From Acidimicrobiales bacterium (GTDB lineage Bacteria > Actinomycetota > Acidimicrobiia > Acidimicrobiales > Iamiaceae): a DNA stretch of 45,928 nt. Both the position numbers and the translations under genes were made by a program. Below the pieces are notes generated by a model. That model did not search any database. It was not told the DNA's origin and saw only the letters and a program-made list of their open reading frames with translations. Every line of letters starts with the position of its first letter. The first letter of the stretch is position 1. Where the stretch lies: NCBI GenBank assembly GCA_025463365.1, contig JAOBWM010000017.1, forward strand, positions 1 to 45,928, written 5' to 3'. Of the stretch, positions 16,024-23,288 are shown piece after piece.

Positions 16024-17463
16024 GTGAGCGTGCCTGCCCGCCACGATCGTTCCGACGCCCTTGCCGCCGTCCAGGCGGAGGTGCCGCACCTCACCATCAC
16101 CGACGATGCCGAGCTGGTCCGGCGCCGTTCCACCGACCGGTCGAACATGCTCGGCCCGCTGATGGCGTCGGAGGTCGGCGGGTCCCTGGCTGACGCAGTC
16201 GCCATGCCGGCCAACGAACGCGAGGTGATCGACCTCGTTGCCGCGTGCGCCCGCCATCGCGTCCCGGTCGTCCCCCGCGGGTCGGGCACGAGCAACTTCG
16301 GTCAGTCCATCCCCCTCGAAGGTGGGATCGTCGTCGACCTGAGCCGGCTCAAAGGGGTCATCCGCATCGACGAGGGCAGCGTGCGGGTCCGGGCGGGGAC
16401 GTTGCTCCCCGAGATCGACGAAGCCGCCGCGCCGCTCGGCCGGGAGCTGCGCATCCACCCGTCGAGCAAGCGCATGTCGACGGCGGCCGGGTTCGTGATC
16501 GGCGGCCACGGCGGCGTCGGATCGATCCGCCACGGCGGCCTGGCCGATCTCGGCAACGTCGCCGGATTGCGGGTGGTCACGGTGGAGGAGCAACCCCGGA
16601 CGATCGAGCTGCGCGGCGAGGAGACCGGTCTCGTCCAGTTCAGCTTCGGGATGTCCGGCCTGGTGACCGAGGTCGAGTTCCCGCTCACGGTCGCCCACCC
16701 CTGGCGCGACATCGCCCTCACGTTCCCCACGTTCGGCGACGCCATGCGCTTCGGTGGCGACGTGACGCTCGCTGACGGGCTCGACGTGAAGAACTGCATG
16801 CCCATGGATCCGATCATGGCGAGCTACCTGGTGCCGCTGGAGGGATGCTTCCCGGCGGATCGAGCGGGCGCGTTGTGCATGGTGGCCTCGCACTCGGTCG
16901 AGGGCCTGGCCGACCTGGCTGCGAGGCGCGGCGGGTCGATCACGATGGACGTGGCCGTGGGGGAGGGGCCTCGCGGCTTCCCCGGCTACGAGTACACCTG
17001 GGGCCACGCCATGTGGTGGCTGCGCAAGCAGCAGCCCACGTTGGCCGAGGTGCTGTTCCTGCTCCCGCCGGTGGACCCGGTGGGCACCCTCCTCACGCTG
17101 CTGGACGAGATCGGCGAGCCGAACTGGGTGTCGTCGACGTGCCAGCGCTTCGCCGGACGCCCGGCGCCCCAGGTCGCCCTGGGCGTGGACGGCTCGGTGC
17201 CCGGTCGCATCGGCGAGGTCGCCGCCGCGGCCGAAGCCCTCGACTGCCTCGTCGTCAACATCCACCAGGCCAAGCTGGGCGCCTCGTCGATCCGCGACTT
17301 CGGTCCGGAGCAGCGGGCGTTCAAGGCGGCGGTGGACCCGCTCGGCATCTGCAACCCCGGCCACCTCGCCGACCCCGACCTCGATCCCGCTGCCTCCGAC
17401 CACGCGTCCGAGGCGGCGCGCCTCGCAGCGAGCGGTTGGTCCTCCCGGTTCGCCGGCTCGTGA
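16024..17463 (+). CDS. FAD-binding (PCMH-type) oxidoreductase
   Basis: Flavoprotein of the vanillyl-alcohol-oxidase/GlcD superfamily that oxidises a small substrate with FAD. The 479-residue protein has the PCMH FAD-binding domain with PRGSGTSNFGQ (84-94) and IGGHGGVGSIRHG (159-171). A C-terminal substrate domain ends with DPLGICNPGHL, the usual terminal FAD-contact motif. No Fe-S cluster or signal peptide is seen. The start is GTG 16024; GTG 16030 is an alternative. The stop overlaps the next gene's GTG (GTGA), which encodes a CodA-like amidohydrolase. The two probably act in one catabolic route for a nitrogen compound, but the substrate is not known. Confidence 0.88.
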   Translation: MSVPARHDRSDALAAVQAEVPHLTITDDAELVRRRSTDRSNMLGPLMASEVGGSLADAVAMPANEREVIDLVAACARHRVPVVPRGSGTSNFGQSIPLEGGIVVDLSRLKGVIRIDEGSVRVRAGTLLPEIDEAAAPLGRELRIHPSSKRMSTAAGFVIGGHGGVGSIRHGGLADLGNVAGLRVVTVEEQPRTIELRGEETGLVQFSFGMSGLVTEVEFPLTVAHPWRDIALTFPTFGDAMRFGGDVTLADGLDVKNCMPMDPIMASYLVPLEGCFPADRAGALCMVASHSVEGLADLAARRGGSITMDVAVGEGPRGFPGYEYTWGHAMWWLRKQQPTLAEVLFLLPPVDPVGTLLTLLDEIGEPNWVSSTCQRFAGRPAPQVALGVDGSVPGRIGEVAAAAEALDCLVVNIHQAKLGASSIRDFGPEQRAFKAAVDPLGICNPGHLADPDLDPAASDHASEAARLAASGWSSRFAGS

Positions 17464-18689
17464 CCACGCGGCTGCTCACGGGTGGCGTCGGTGCCGACGG
17501 TGCGTCGCTGGTGCTGCGCCTCGACGACGTCTCGGGGACGGTGGTTGCGGCGGCTGCATCACTCGTGGTGCAGCCGACCGACGATGTCGTCGACTGCACC
17601 GGGTTGGTGCTGCTCCCGGTCGGTGCCGAGCCGCACGTGCACCTCGACAAGGTCGGCACCATCGGCGATGCGCCCAACCCTTCGGGCGAGCTGATGGACG
17701 CGGTCCGCGCGTGGCTGGCCCACGCGCCGTCGCTGACGTTCGACGACGTGCACCGCCGGGCCACCGAGGCGATCGACCGCTACGTCGTCTCGGGGACCAC
17801 CGCCGTCCGCAGTCACGTCAACGTCCACGCCACCATCGACCTTGCGGTGCTGGAGGCCGTGCTGGCCGTCCGTGACGACGTCGCCGACCGCTGCGACGTG
17901 CAGGTGGTCGCGCTCGTCACCGCGCCGCTGGTCGGCGACGACGACGTGGTGCAGGCCACCTGGGCGCAGGCCGAGCGGGCCCTCGACCTCGGTGCTGACC
18001 TCGTCGGCGGCGCGCCGGCCACCGACTCCGACCCGGTGGCATCCGTGCACGCGCTGGTCGACCTGGCCGCCCGGCGGGACCTACCGATCGACCTGCACGT
18101 CGACGAGAAGCTCGATCCGTCGAGCCGCTCCCTGCTCGCCTACGTGGACGCCGTTCGTGCCCGCGGGCTCGGCGGCCGGGCCACGGCGAGCCACTGCGTC
18201 AGCCTCGGCCAGCAGGATGCCGCCGAGCAGCACGCCACCGCGGTGCGCCTCGCCGACGCGGGCATCGCGGTCGTCGCGCTCCCGCCGACGAACCTCTGGC
18301 TCCAAGGGCGCGGCCGGCCGGTCGCGACGCCTCGGGGCGTGACCGCCGTCAGGACGCTGCTCGACGCAGGCGTGGTCGTGGCGACCGGGGCCGACAACGT
18401 CGAGGACCCGTTCTGCCCGCTCGGCCGAACCGACCTCGTGGATGCCGCGCGCCTGCTGGCGCTGACCGCCCACCTGTCACCGGCTGAGGCGTGGGCGGCG
18501 GCGAGCACCTCGTCGCGCGCCGCGCTCGGTCTCGCGCCCGCGGACCTCACCGTCGGGTCCCGCGCCGATGTGTTCGCCATCGAAGGAGCGGACGTCGGCC
18601 AAGCCCTCGCCCGGGCCTCGGCGCACCGGCTCACGTTCCGAGCCGGCCGTCTCGTGTCGCGCACCACGGTCACGACCGCCATGACCTGA
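17460..18689 (+). CDS. Cytosine deaminase-like amidohydrolase
   Basis: Metal-dependent amidohydrolase closest in layout to cytosine deaminase CodA, 409 residues. Metal and catalytic positions fall almost at CodA numbering: H59-x-H61 (EPHVHLDK), H213 and E216 (LHVDEK), H245 (ASHC) and D312 (TGADNVEDP). CodA has H61, H63, H214, E217, H246 and D313. The C-terminal beta-sandwich closes with VGSRADVFAI. GTG 17460 overlaps the oxidase stop; longer in-frame starts lie inside the oxidase gene. Pterin, creatinine-like or atrazine-type deaminases are alternatives. Being paired with an oxidase instead of a permease is unlike the codBA operon. Confidence 0.85.
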   Translation: MTTRLLTGGVGADGASLVLRLDDVSGTVVAAAASLVVQPTDDVVDCTGLVLLPVGAEPHVHLDKVGTIGDAPNPSGELMDAVRAWLAHAPSLTFDDVHRRATEAIDRYVVSGTTAVRSHVNVHATIDLAVLEAVLAVRDDVADRCDVQVVALVTAPLVGDDDVVQATWAQAERALDLGADLVGGAPATDSDPVASVHALVDLAARRDLPIDLHVDEKLDPSSRSLLAYVDAVRARGLGGRATASHCVSLGQQDAAEQHATAVRLADAGIAVVALPPTNLWLQGRGRPVATPRGVTAVRTLLDAGVVVATGADNVEDPFCPLGRTDLVDAARLLALTAHLSPAEAWAAASTSSRAALGLAPADLTVGSRADVFAIEGADVGQALARASAHRLTFRAGRLVSRTTVTTAMT

Positions 18690-18711
18690 CCGGCCCGAGC
18701 CGACCCGACGA

Positions 18712-18731
18712 GGCCTGATCGGCCGCAGGCC
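18712..18731 (+). terminator. Candidate hairpin after the deaminase gene
   Basis: GGCCTG (18712-18717) pairs with CAGGCC (18726-18731). No T-run follows, so intrinsic termination is uncertain. Confidence 0.3.
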
Positions 18732-18761
18732 ATTCGTTTCGGGTGGTCGGGGGGCGGCCGG

Positions 18762-18767
18762 TAGGTT
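18762..18767 (+). promoter_or_regulatory. Putative -10 element, near-leaderless hisS transcript
   Basis: TAGGTT lies 9 nt before the hisS ATG. The same hexamer precedes aroC. No Shine-Dalgarno lies between. Confidence 0.5.
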
Positions 18768-18776
18768 TGCTCGTCC

Positions 18777-20066
18777 ATGGCACGAGCCCGCTTCCAGGCG
18801 CCGAAGGGCACCCAGGACATCCTTCCTCCCGCCTCGGCTCGCTGGGAGCAGTTGCTCGCCACCTACGCGACCGTCGTCGAGCGGGCCGGCTACGGGTTGG
18901 TGCAGTCACCCCTCTTCGAGGACCTCGGCGTGTTCCAGCGCGAGTCCGAGGGCGCCGACGCCGTGCGCAAGGAGATGTACGACTTCGACGACAAGGGCGG
19001 CCGGCGCATCGCGCTGCGTCCTGAGGGCACCGCGTCGATCGTGCGGGCGTTCGTGCAGCACCAGCCGGCGTCGCCGTGGAAGGTCTGGTACGCCACCCCT
19101 GCGTTCCGCTACGAGAACGTGCAGGCCGGCCGCTACCGCCAGCACCACCAGGTGGGCCTCGAGGTGCTGGGCTCCGCCGACCCCGATGTCGACGTCGAGG
19201 TGATCGCCCTCGGGTGCGAGTTCCTCCAGGCGCTCGGCCTCCGCAAGGTCGAGTTGCTGCTCAACACGATGGGCACAGCCGACGATCGGCTCCGCTACGT
19301 CGAGGTGCTGCGTGAGTTCCTGTCGGACCGCATCGGTGAGCTGGCCGAGGACGATCGCGAGAAGGTCGAACGCCACCCCATGCGCGTCCTCGACTCTAAG
19401 CGCACCCAGACCAAGCAGGTCACCGCGAGCGCTCCCGCGATCGCTGACCACCTGTCGCCGGAGAGCCAGGAGCACTTCGAGCGGGTGAAGGAGGGCCTCG
19501 CCGCCCTGCGGATCCCGTACGTGCTCGAGCCGCGCCTCGTCCGCGGCTTCGACTACTACACCCACACCACGTTCGAGTTCGTGCCGTCGATGGTCGAGAA
19601 CGCGCAGGCCACGATCCTCGGCGGCGGCCGCTACGACGGGCTCGTCGAAGAGCTCGGGGGCCCACCGACACCGGGCATCGGGTTCGGTTCGGGCATCGAG
19701 CGCCTCCTCATCGCGTGCGACGCAGAAGGCGTCTTCCCCGGACCACAGGGCCGCGTCGACGTGTTCGTCGTGGACGTGACCGACGGCAACCACGTGGCCC
19801 GAGACCTCACCGCGCAGCTCCGCGCCGCCGGCATCCGCTGCGACCGCGCCTTCGACGGCAAGGGCATGCGGGCCCAGATGAAGGCGGCCGATCGCTCGGG
19901 TGCCTCGCACGCCGTGATCGTCGGCGACCAGGAGCTGGCCGACGACACGGCCACCGTCCGCCCGCTGCGGGCCGAGTTCGGCGAGCACCAAGACGCCGTC
20001 GCCCGGGCCGACCTCGTCGCCCACCTCTCCGCACTGATCGACCACACCGCCAAGGACCAGACATGA
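18777..20066 (+). CDS. hisS: Histidyl-tRNA synthetase
   Basis: Class II synthetase charging tRNA-His. The 429-residue length is typical. It opens with APKGTQDILPP. Motif 2 region is FRYENVQAGRYRQHHQVGLE, histidine loops are LVRGFDYYTHTTFEF and GGGRYDGLV, and motif 3 is PGIGFGSGIERL. The anticodon-binding domain follows (VDVFVVDVTDG onwards, about 322-429). ATG 18777 is the only sensible start. The stop overlaps the aspS ATG, an arrangement common across bacteria. No T-box is visible; the promoter hexamer leaves no room for a leader. Confidence 0.98.
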   Translation: MARARFQAPKGTQDILPPASARWEQLLATYATVVERAGYGLVQSPLFEDLGVFQRESEGADAVRKEMYDFDDKGGRRIALRPEGTASIVRAFVQHQPASPWKVWYATPAFRYENVQAGRYRQHHQVGLEVLGSADPDVDVEVIALGCEFLQALGLRKVELLLNTMGTADDRLRYVEVLREFLSDRIGELAEDDREKVERHPMRVLDSKRTQTKQVTASAPAIADHLSPESQEHFERVKEGLAALRIPYVLEPRLVRGFDYYTHTTFEFVPSMVENAQATILGGGRYDGLVEELGGPPTPGIGFGSGIERLLIACDAEGVFPGPQGRVDVFVVDVTDGNHVARDLTAQLRAAGIRCDRAFDGKGMRAQMKAADRSGASHAVIVGDQELADDTATVRPLRAEFGEHQDAVARADLVAHLSALIDHTAKDQT

Positions 20067-21808
20067 CCGAAGCCGCCGGAATGCGCACGGACTACTGCGG
20101 GGAGCTGCGCGCCACCGATGTCGGCCGCCAGGTCTCCGTGTGCGGGTGGGTGGCCAAGCGACGCGAGCACGGCGAGCACCTCGCGTTCGTCGACCTTCGC
20201 GACCACACCGGCGTGATCCAGTGCGTGGTCCACGACGACACCGACGTGCGCAGCGAGTACGTGCTGCGCATCACCGGCACCGTCGCGCCGCGGCCCGAGG
20301 GCACCGTCAACGACAAGCTGCCCACCGGCCAGATCGAGCTGCAGGACTGCACGGTCGAGATCCTGTCGGCCGCCGAGCCGCCGCCGTTCCCCCTCGACGA
20401 CCGCGCCGACGACGTCGACGAGCTGGTCCGCCTCCGCTACCGCTACCTCGATCTCCGCCGCGAGCGCATGCAGAAGAACCTGCGGGTGCGGGCCAAGGTG
20501 AACTCGGCCATCCGCCGGTCCATGGAGGCCCAGGACTTCATCGAGGTCGAGACCCCGATGCTCATGCCCTCGACCCCCGAGGGTGCTCGCGAGTTCCTGG
20601 TCCCCAGCCGCCAGCGCCCCGGCGACTTCTACGCGCTGCCCCAGAGCCCGCAGCTCTACAAGCAATTGCTGATGGTCGGCGGCACGGACCGCTACTTCCA
20701 GATCGCGCGGTGCCTGCGCGACGAGGACCTCCGCGCCGACCGCCAGTACGAGTTCATGCAGCTCGACGCCGAGGCCAGCTTCGTCACGCAGGACGACGTC
20801 CTCGCCTTCATCTCCGAAGCAGTCGTGGCCGCCGCCGAAGCGGTCACGGGGGAGCGCCCGCCCGAGATCCAGCAGATCACGTGGCACGAGGCCATGGACC
20901 GCTACGGCATCGACAAGCCCGACCTCCGCTTCGGCCTGGAGCTGGTGGAGCTCACGGCGATCTTCTCCGAGACCGGGTTCAACGCGTTCAAGGCACCGAG
21001 CATCAAGGGGATCAAGGTCCCCGGGGCCGCTGCCGACTACGGCCGCAACAAGCTCGACGGCCTCACCGACCGGGCCAAGGCCTCCGGTGCCAAGGGCCTC
21101 GTGTGGCTGAAGGTGGACGAGGGCGGCACCACGTTCACGTCGCCCGTCGCCAAGTTCCTGAGCGAGGCCGAGGTGGCCGGGCTGGTCGCCACGTTCGAGG
21201 CCGAAGCCGGGGACCTCCTGCTGATCGTGGCCGACGAGTGGGCCAACACCTGCGAGGTGCTCGGCGTGCTCCGCAACGAGCTCGGCCGCCCACCCGTGCA
21301 CGAGGGCCCGTACCGCTACGTGTGGGTCGTCGACTTCCCGATGTTCGTCGGCCGCGACGACGCCGGGAACCCCAAGCCCGGCCACCACCCCTTCACCCAC
21401 CCGCATCCCGACGACATGGACAAGCTCGAGTCGGACCCGATGTCCGTCCGGTCGCTCGCCTACGACCTCGTGCTCAACGGCTGGGAGCTCGGCTCGGGTT
21501 CCATCCGGATCCACGAGCCCGACCTCCAGGCCCGCATCTTCCGCCTGCTCGGCATCTCCGAGGAGGAGGCCGAGAAGCGCTTCGGGTTCTTCCTCACGCC
21601 GTTCAAGTACGGGGCCCCGCCTCACGGCGGCTTCGCCTTCGGCATCGACCGCCTCACCGCGATCCTCGCCGGCGAGGAGAACATCCGCGAGGTCATCGCG
21701 TTCCCCAAGCCGCAGTCCGGCCTCGACCCCATGACCGGCGCCCCCACGACCGTCGACGCCAACCAGCTCGCCGACCTCGGCCTCCGCACCCTCCCCAAAG
21801 CCACCTGA
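20063..21808 (+). CDS. aspS: Aspartyl-tRNA synthetase (bacterial type)
   Basis: Class II synthetase charging tRNA-Asp, 581 residues, with the bacterial layout: OB-fold anticodon domain, catalytic core, GAD insertion, C-terminal extension. Motifs include FVDLRDHTG, ETPMLMPSTPEGAREFLVPS, PQSPQLYKQLL, FQIARCLRDEDLRADRQYEF and GFAFGIDRL. In the anticodon domain the segment RREHGEH has His where discriminating E. coli AspRS has Leu. Non-discriminating enzymes carry His there, so it may also charge tRNA-Asn (inference). ATG 20063 overlaps the hisS stop; ATG 20081 is a less likely alternative. Confidence 0.97.
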   Translation: MTEAAGMRTDYCGELRATDVGRQVSVCGWVAKRREHGEHLAFVDLRDHTGVIQCVVHDDTDVRSEYVLRITGTVAPRPEGTVNDKLPTGQIELQDCTVEILSAAEPPPFPLDDRADDVDELVRLRYRYLDLRRERMQKNLRVRAKVNSAIRRSMEAQDFIEVETPMLMPSTPEGAREFLVPSRQRPGDFYALPQSPQLYKQLLMVGGTDRYFQIARCLRDEDLRADRQYEFMQLDAEASFVTQDDVLAFISEAVVAAAEAVTGERPPEIQQITWHEAMDRYGIDKPDLRFGLELVELTAIFSETGFNAFKAPSIKGIKVPGAAADYGRNKLDGLTDRAKASGAKGLVWLKVDEGGTTFTSPVAKFLSEAEVAGLVATFEAEAGDLLLIVADEWANTCEVLGVLRNELGRPPVHEGPYRYVWVVDFPMFVGRDDAGNPKPGHHPFTHPHPDDMDKLESDPMSVRSLAYDLVLNGWELGSGSIRIHEPDLQARIFRLLGISEEEAEKRFGFFLTPFKYGAPPHGGFAFGIDRLTAILAGEENIREVIAFPKPQSGLDPMTGAPTTVDANQLADLGLRTLPKAT

Positions 21809-21825
21809 CCCACTCCACGCCATCG

Positions 21826-21855
21826 CCGGGCCGTGGTGGGGACGATCTGGCCCGG
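21826..21855 (+). terminator. Candidate stem-loop after aspS
   Basis: CCGGGCC (21826-21832) pairs perfectly with GGCCCGG (21849-21855) across a 16-nt loop, 18 nt after the aspS stop. No T-tract follows. Confidence 0.4.
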
Positions 21856-21870
21856 TCGGGCGCCTCCAGC

Positions 21871-21950
21871 CCGGATTTGTGTCGATCGTGCACCCCTGAG
21901 GGGGGAGATCGACAGGAATTCCGGCCGAACGATTCCTGTGATGTCGACAT
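21871..21950. repeat. Nested inverted repeats in the aspS downstream region
   Basis: Part of a gene-free stretch (21809-22213). GTCGATC (21881-21887) pairs with GATCGAC (21907-21913) around an inner CCCC-TGA-GGGG. CAGGAAT (21913-21919) pairs with ATTCCTG (21932-21938). ATGTCGACAT (21941-21950) is a perfect palindrome. The left arm carries GATTTGTGTCGATCGT (21874-21889), which recurs after aroB. Bases about 21925-21990 are clearly less GC-rich than the surroundings. Confidence 0.7.
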
Positions 21951-22100
21951 ATCGCCATAAACGGCCAGAGAACCGGACAAAACACCCCGCCCCAGCCCTG
22001 GCCAGCCTGGGTGGACAAAGGGTGACCGGCGAGGCGGCCGACCGGCGGGCGATGGGCGACGAACGGCGCCCGCCCACCGTGTCGCCGACGAGCTGGCCGC

Positions 22101-22152
22101 GGTTGGGGTTGGGGTTGGGGTTGGGGTGCGGTTGGGGGGCGGGGGTGGGGGG
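22101..22152 (+). repeat. G-rich tandem repeat, strong G-quadruplex candidate
   Basis: About 50 bases on the plus strand made of GGGGTT-type units and longer G-runs, with at least six runs of three or more G separated by one to three bases. It lies 25 bp before the promoter-like hexamer of the NTF2-like gene. Confidence 0.85.
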
Positions 22153-22176
22153 TGCGCGCCGCGAGAAGGCACGGCG

Positions 22177-22182
22177 TACGGT
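22177..22182 (+). promoter_or_regulatory. Putative -10 element of the NTF2-like gene
   Basis: TACGGT, followed by a predicted leader of about 25 nt that carries AGGGG at 22203-22207 as Shine-Dalgarno for ATG 22214. Confidence 0.4.
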
Positions 22183-22213
22183 CCCGGTCTCGTCGACGAA
22201 CCAGGGGACCGAC

Positions 22214-22714
22214 ATGGGTGACACGACCGACCGCGACCGCTCGACCGAGGCGAAGGCGGCATACGCGCGGTACGTCGAGGGTCGCGAGGCAGTCCACCGG
22301 GGTGAGCGGACGTGGTCGAGCCTGGGCGAGGAGTTCTTCACCGAGGATGCGGTGTTCGTCGACCCGGCGTGGGGCCGCGTCGAGGGCCGGGCGGCCATCG
22401 CCGCGTTCATGGAGGAGAGCATGGCGGGGCTCGACGACTGGACGTTCCCCGAGGAATGGACGATGTCCGACGGCGATCGGGTCGTGTCGATGTGGTGGAA
22501 CCGGCTGCCGGGGGAGCGGGCCGACGGCACGCCGTTCCAGGCACCCGGCCTCTCGGTGCTCCAGTACGCGGGCGAGGGCCGCTTCTCCCTCGAGATGGAC
22601 GTGCTCAACATGGCGGAGATCGGCGAGGTCATCGGCGACAGCGGATGGCTCCCGCCCGCGGGCTTCAACTTCCCGCCGTCGCGCCCGAACCGGGACGTCA
22701 CGCCCCCGCGCTGA
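22214..22714 (+). CDS. NTF2-like (SnoaL/ketosteroid-isomerase fold) protein
   Basis: Small cytosolic protein of 166 residues with the cone-like NTF2 fold used by SnoaL cyclases, ketosteroid isomerases and many proteins of unknown role. Seen: an N-terminal helix (STEAKAAYARYVEGRE), the WSSLGEEFFTEDAVFVDPAWGRVEG core, and FMEESMAGLDDWTF. The segment FPEEWTMSDGDRVVSMWWNRLPG and the C-terminal FSLEMDVLNMAEIGEVI complete the sheet. An in-frame extension back to 21833 is rejected because it reads through the G-rich repeat and the promoter. The Shine-Dalgarno AGGGG sits 6 nt before ATG 22214. Function unknown. Confidence 0.82.
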   Translation: MGDTTDRDRSTEAKAAYARYVEGREAVHRGERTWSSLGEEFFTEDAVFVDPAWGRVEGRAAIAAFMEESMAGLDDWTFPEEWTMSDGDRVVSMWWNRLPGERADGTPFQAPGLSVLQYAGEGRFSLEMDVLNMAEIGEVIGDSGWLPPAGFNFPPSRPNRDVTPPR

Positions 22715-22762
22715 ACAGGCGTTCGGGGACGAACGTCGCGGGGAACGATGGGCCGGGACGGG

Positions 22763-22768
22763 TAACTT
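22763..22768 (+). promoter_or_regulatory. Putative -10 element, leaderless DUF1003 gene
   Basis: TAACTT lies 6 nt before GTG 22775. A small inverted repeat, CGTTCG-GGGA-CGAACG (22719-22734), lies further upstream. Confidence 0.45.
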
Positions 22769-22774
22769 CTCCGC

Positions 22775-23275
22775 GTGTCGTTCCTGAAGCGCTTCCGCAA
22801 GCCGACGCCGGACCTCTCCGTCCCGCGCTACGGCGACCGCTTCGGGTACCACTACGACCCGGAGGGCTTCGGCCGCTTCAGCGAGCGCATCGCCCACACG
22901 CTGGGCACGGCGAAGTTCCTGGCCATCCAGACCATCATCGTCGCGGCGTGGATCTGCTGGAACGCCTTCGGGCCGCAAGGCATGCGGTTCGACCCCGGGC
23001 CGTTCATCGCCCTGAACCTGGTGTTCTCCACCCAGGCGGCCTACGCGGCACCGTTGATCCTGCTGGCCGAGACCCGCCAGGCCGAGCGGGACCGCCACGA
23101 GGCTGCCGAAGACCGCCGTCGGGGCAACGACGTGAAGGCCGATCTCGACTACCTGGCGCGGGAGATGGCCAGCCTGCGGCTCCGGGTCGTCGACTCCGAC
23201 GACCTGGCCCGGGTGGAGGCCAAGCTCGATCGGCTCCTCGCCGCGCAGGAACCTCGGGCGGAACCCACCTCGTGA
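22775..23275 (+). CDS. DUF1003 family membrane protein
   Basis: 166-residue membrane protein of the DUF1003 family, whose function is unknown. Two membrane segments are seen (about 47-65 and 74-97). The family signature FDPGPFIALNLVFSTQAAYA starts at 72 and is followed by the cytoplasmic TRQAERDRHEA. The C-terminal 60 residues are charged and probably coiled coil (YLAREMASLRLRVV to VEAKLDRLLA). The GTG start at 22775 is set by the hexamer 6 nt upstream. rarA follows 13 bp after the stop, so the two are probably co-transcribed. Confidence 0.87.
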   Translation: MSFLKRFRKPTPDLSVPRYGDRFGYHYDPEGFGRFSERIAHTLGTAKFLAIQTIIVAAWICWNAFGPQGMRFDPGPFIALNLVFSTQAAYAAPLILLAETRQAERDRHEAAEDRRRGNDVKADLDYLAREMASLRLRVVDSDDLARVEAKLDRLLAAQEPRAEPTS

Positions 23276-23288
23276 CGGGGGGCTGACG

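Noticed and set aside
21833-22213. In-frame N-terminal extension of the NTF2-like protein
   Set aside because: It would translate the hairpins and the G-rich tract, has no fold, and bypasses the Shine-Dalgarno at 22203-22207.
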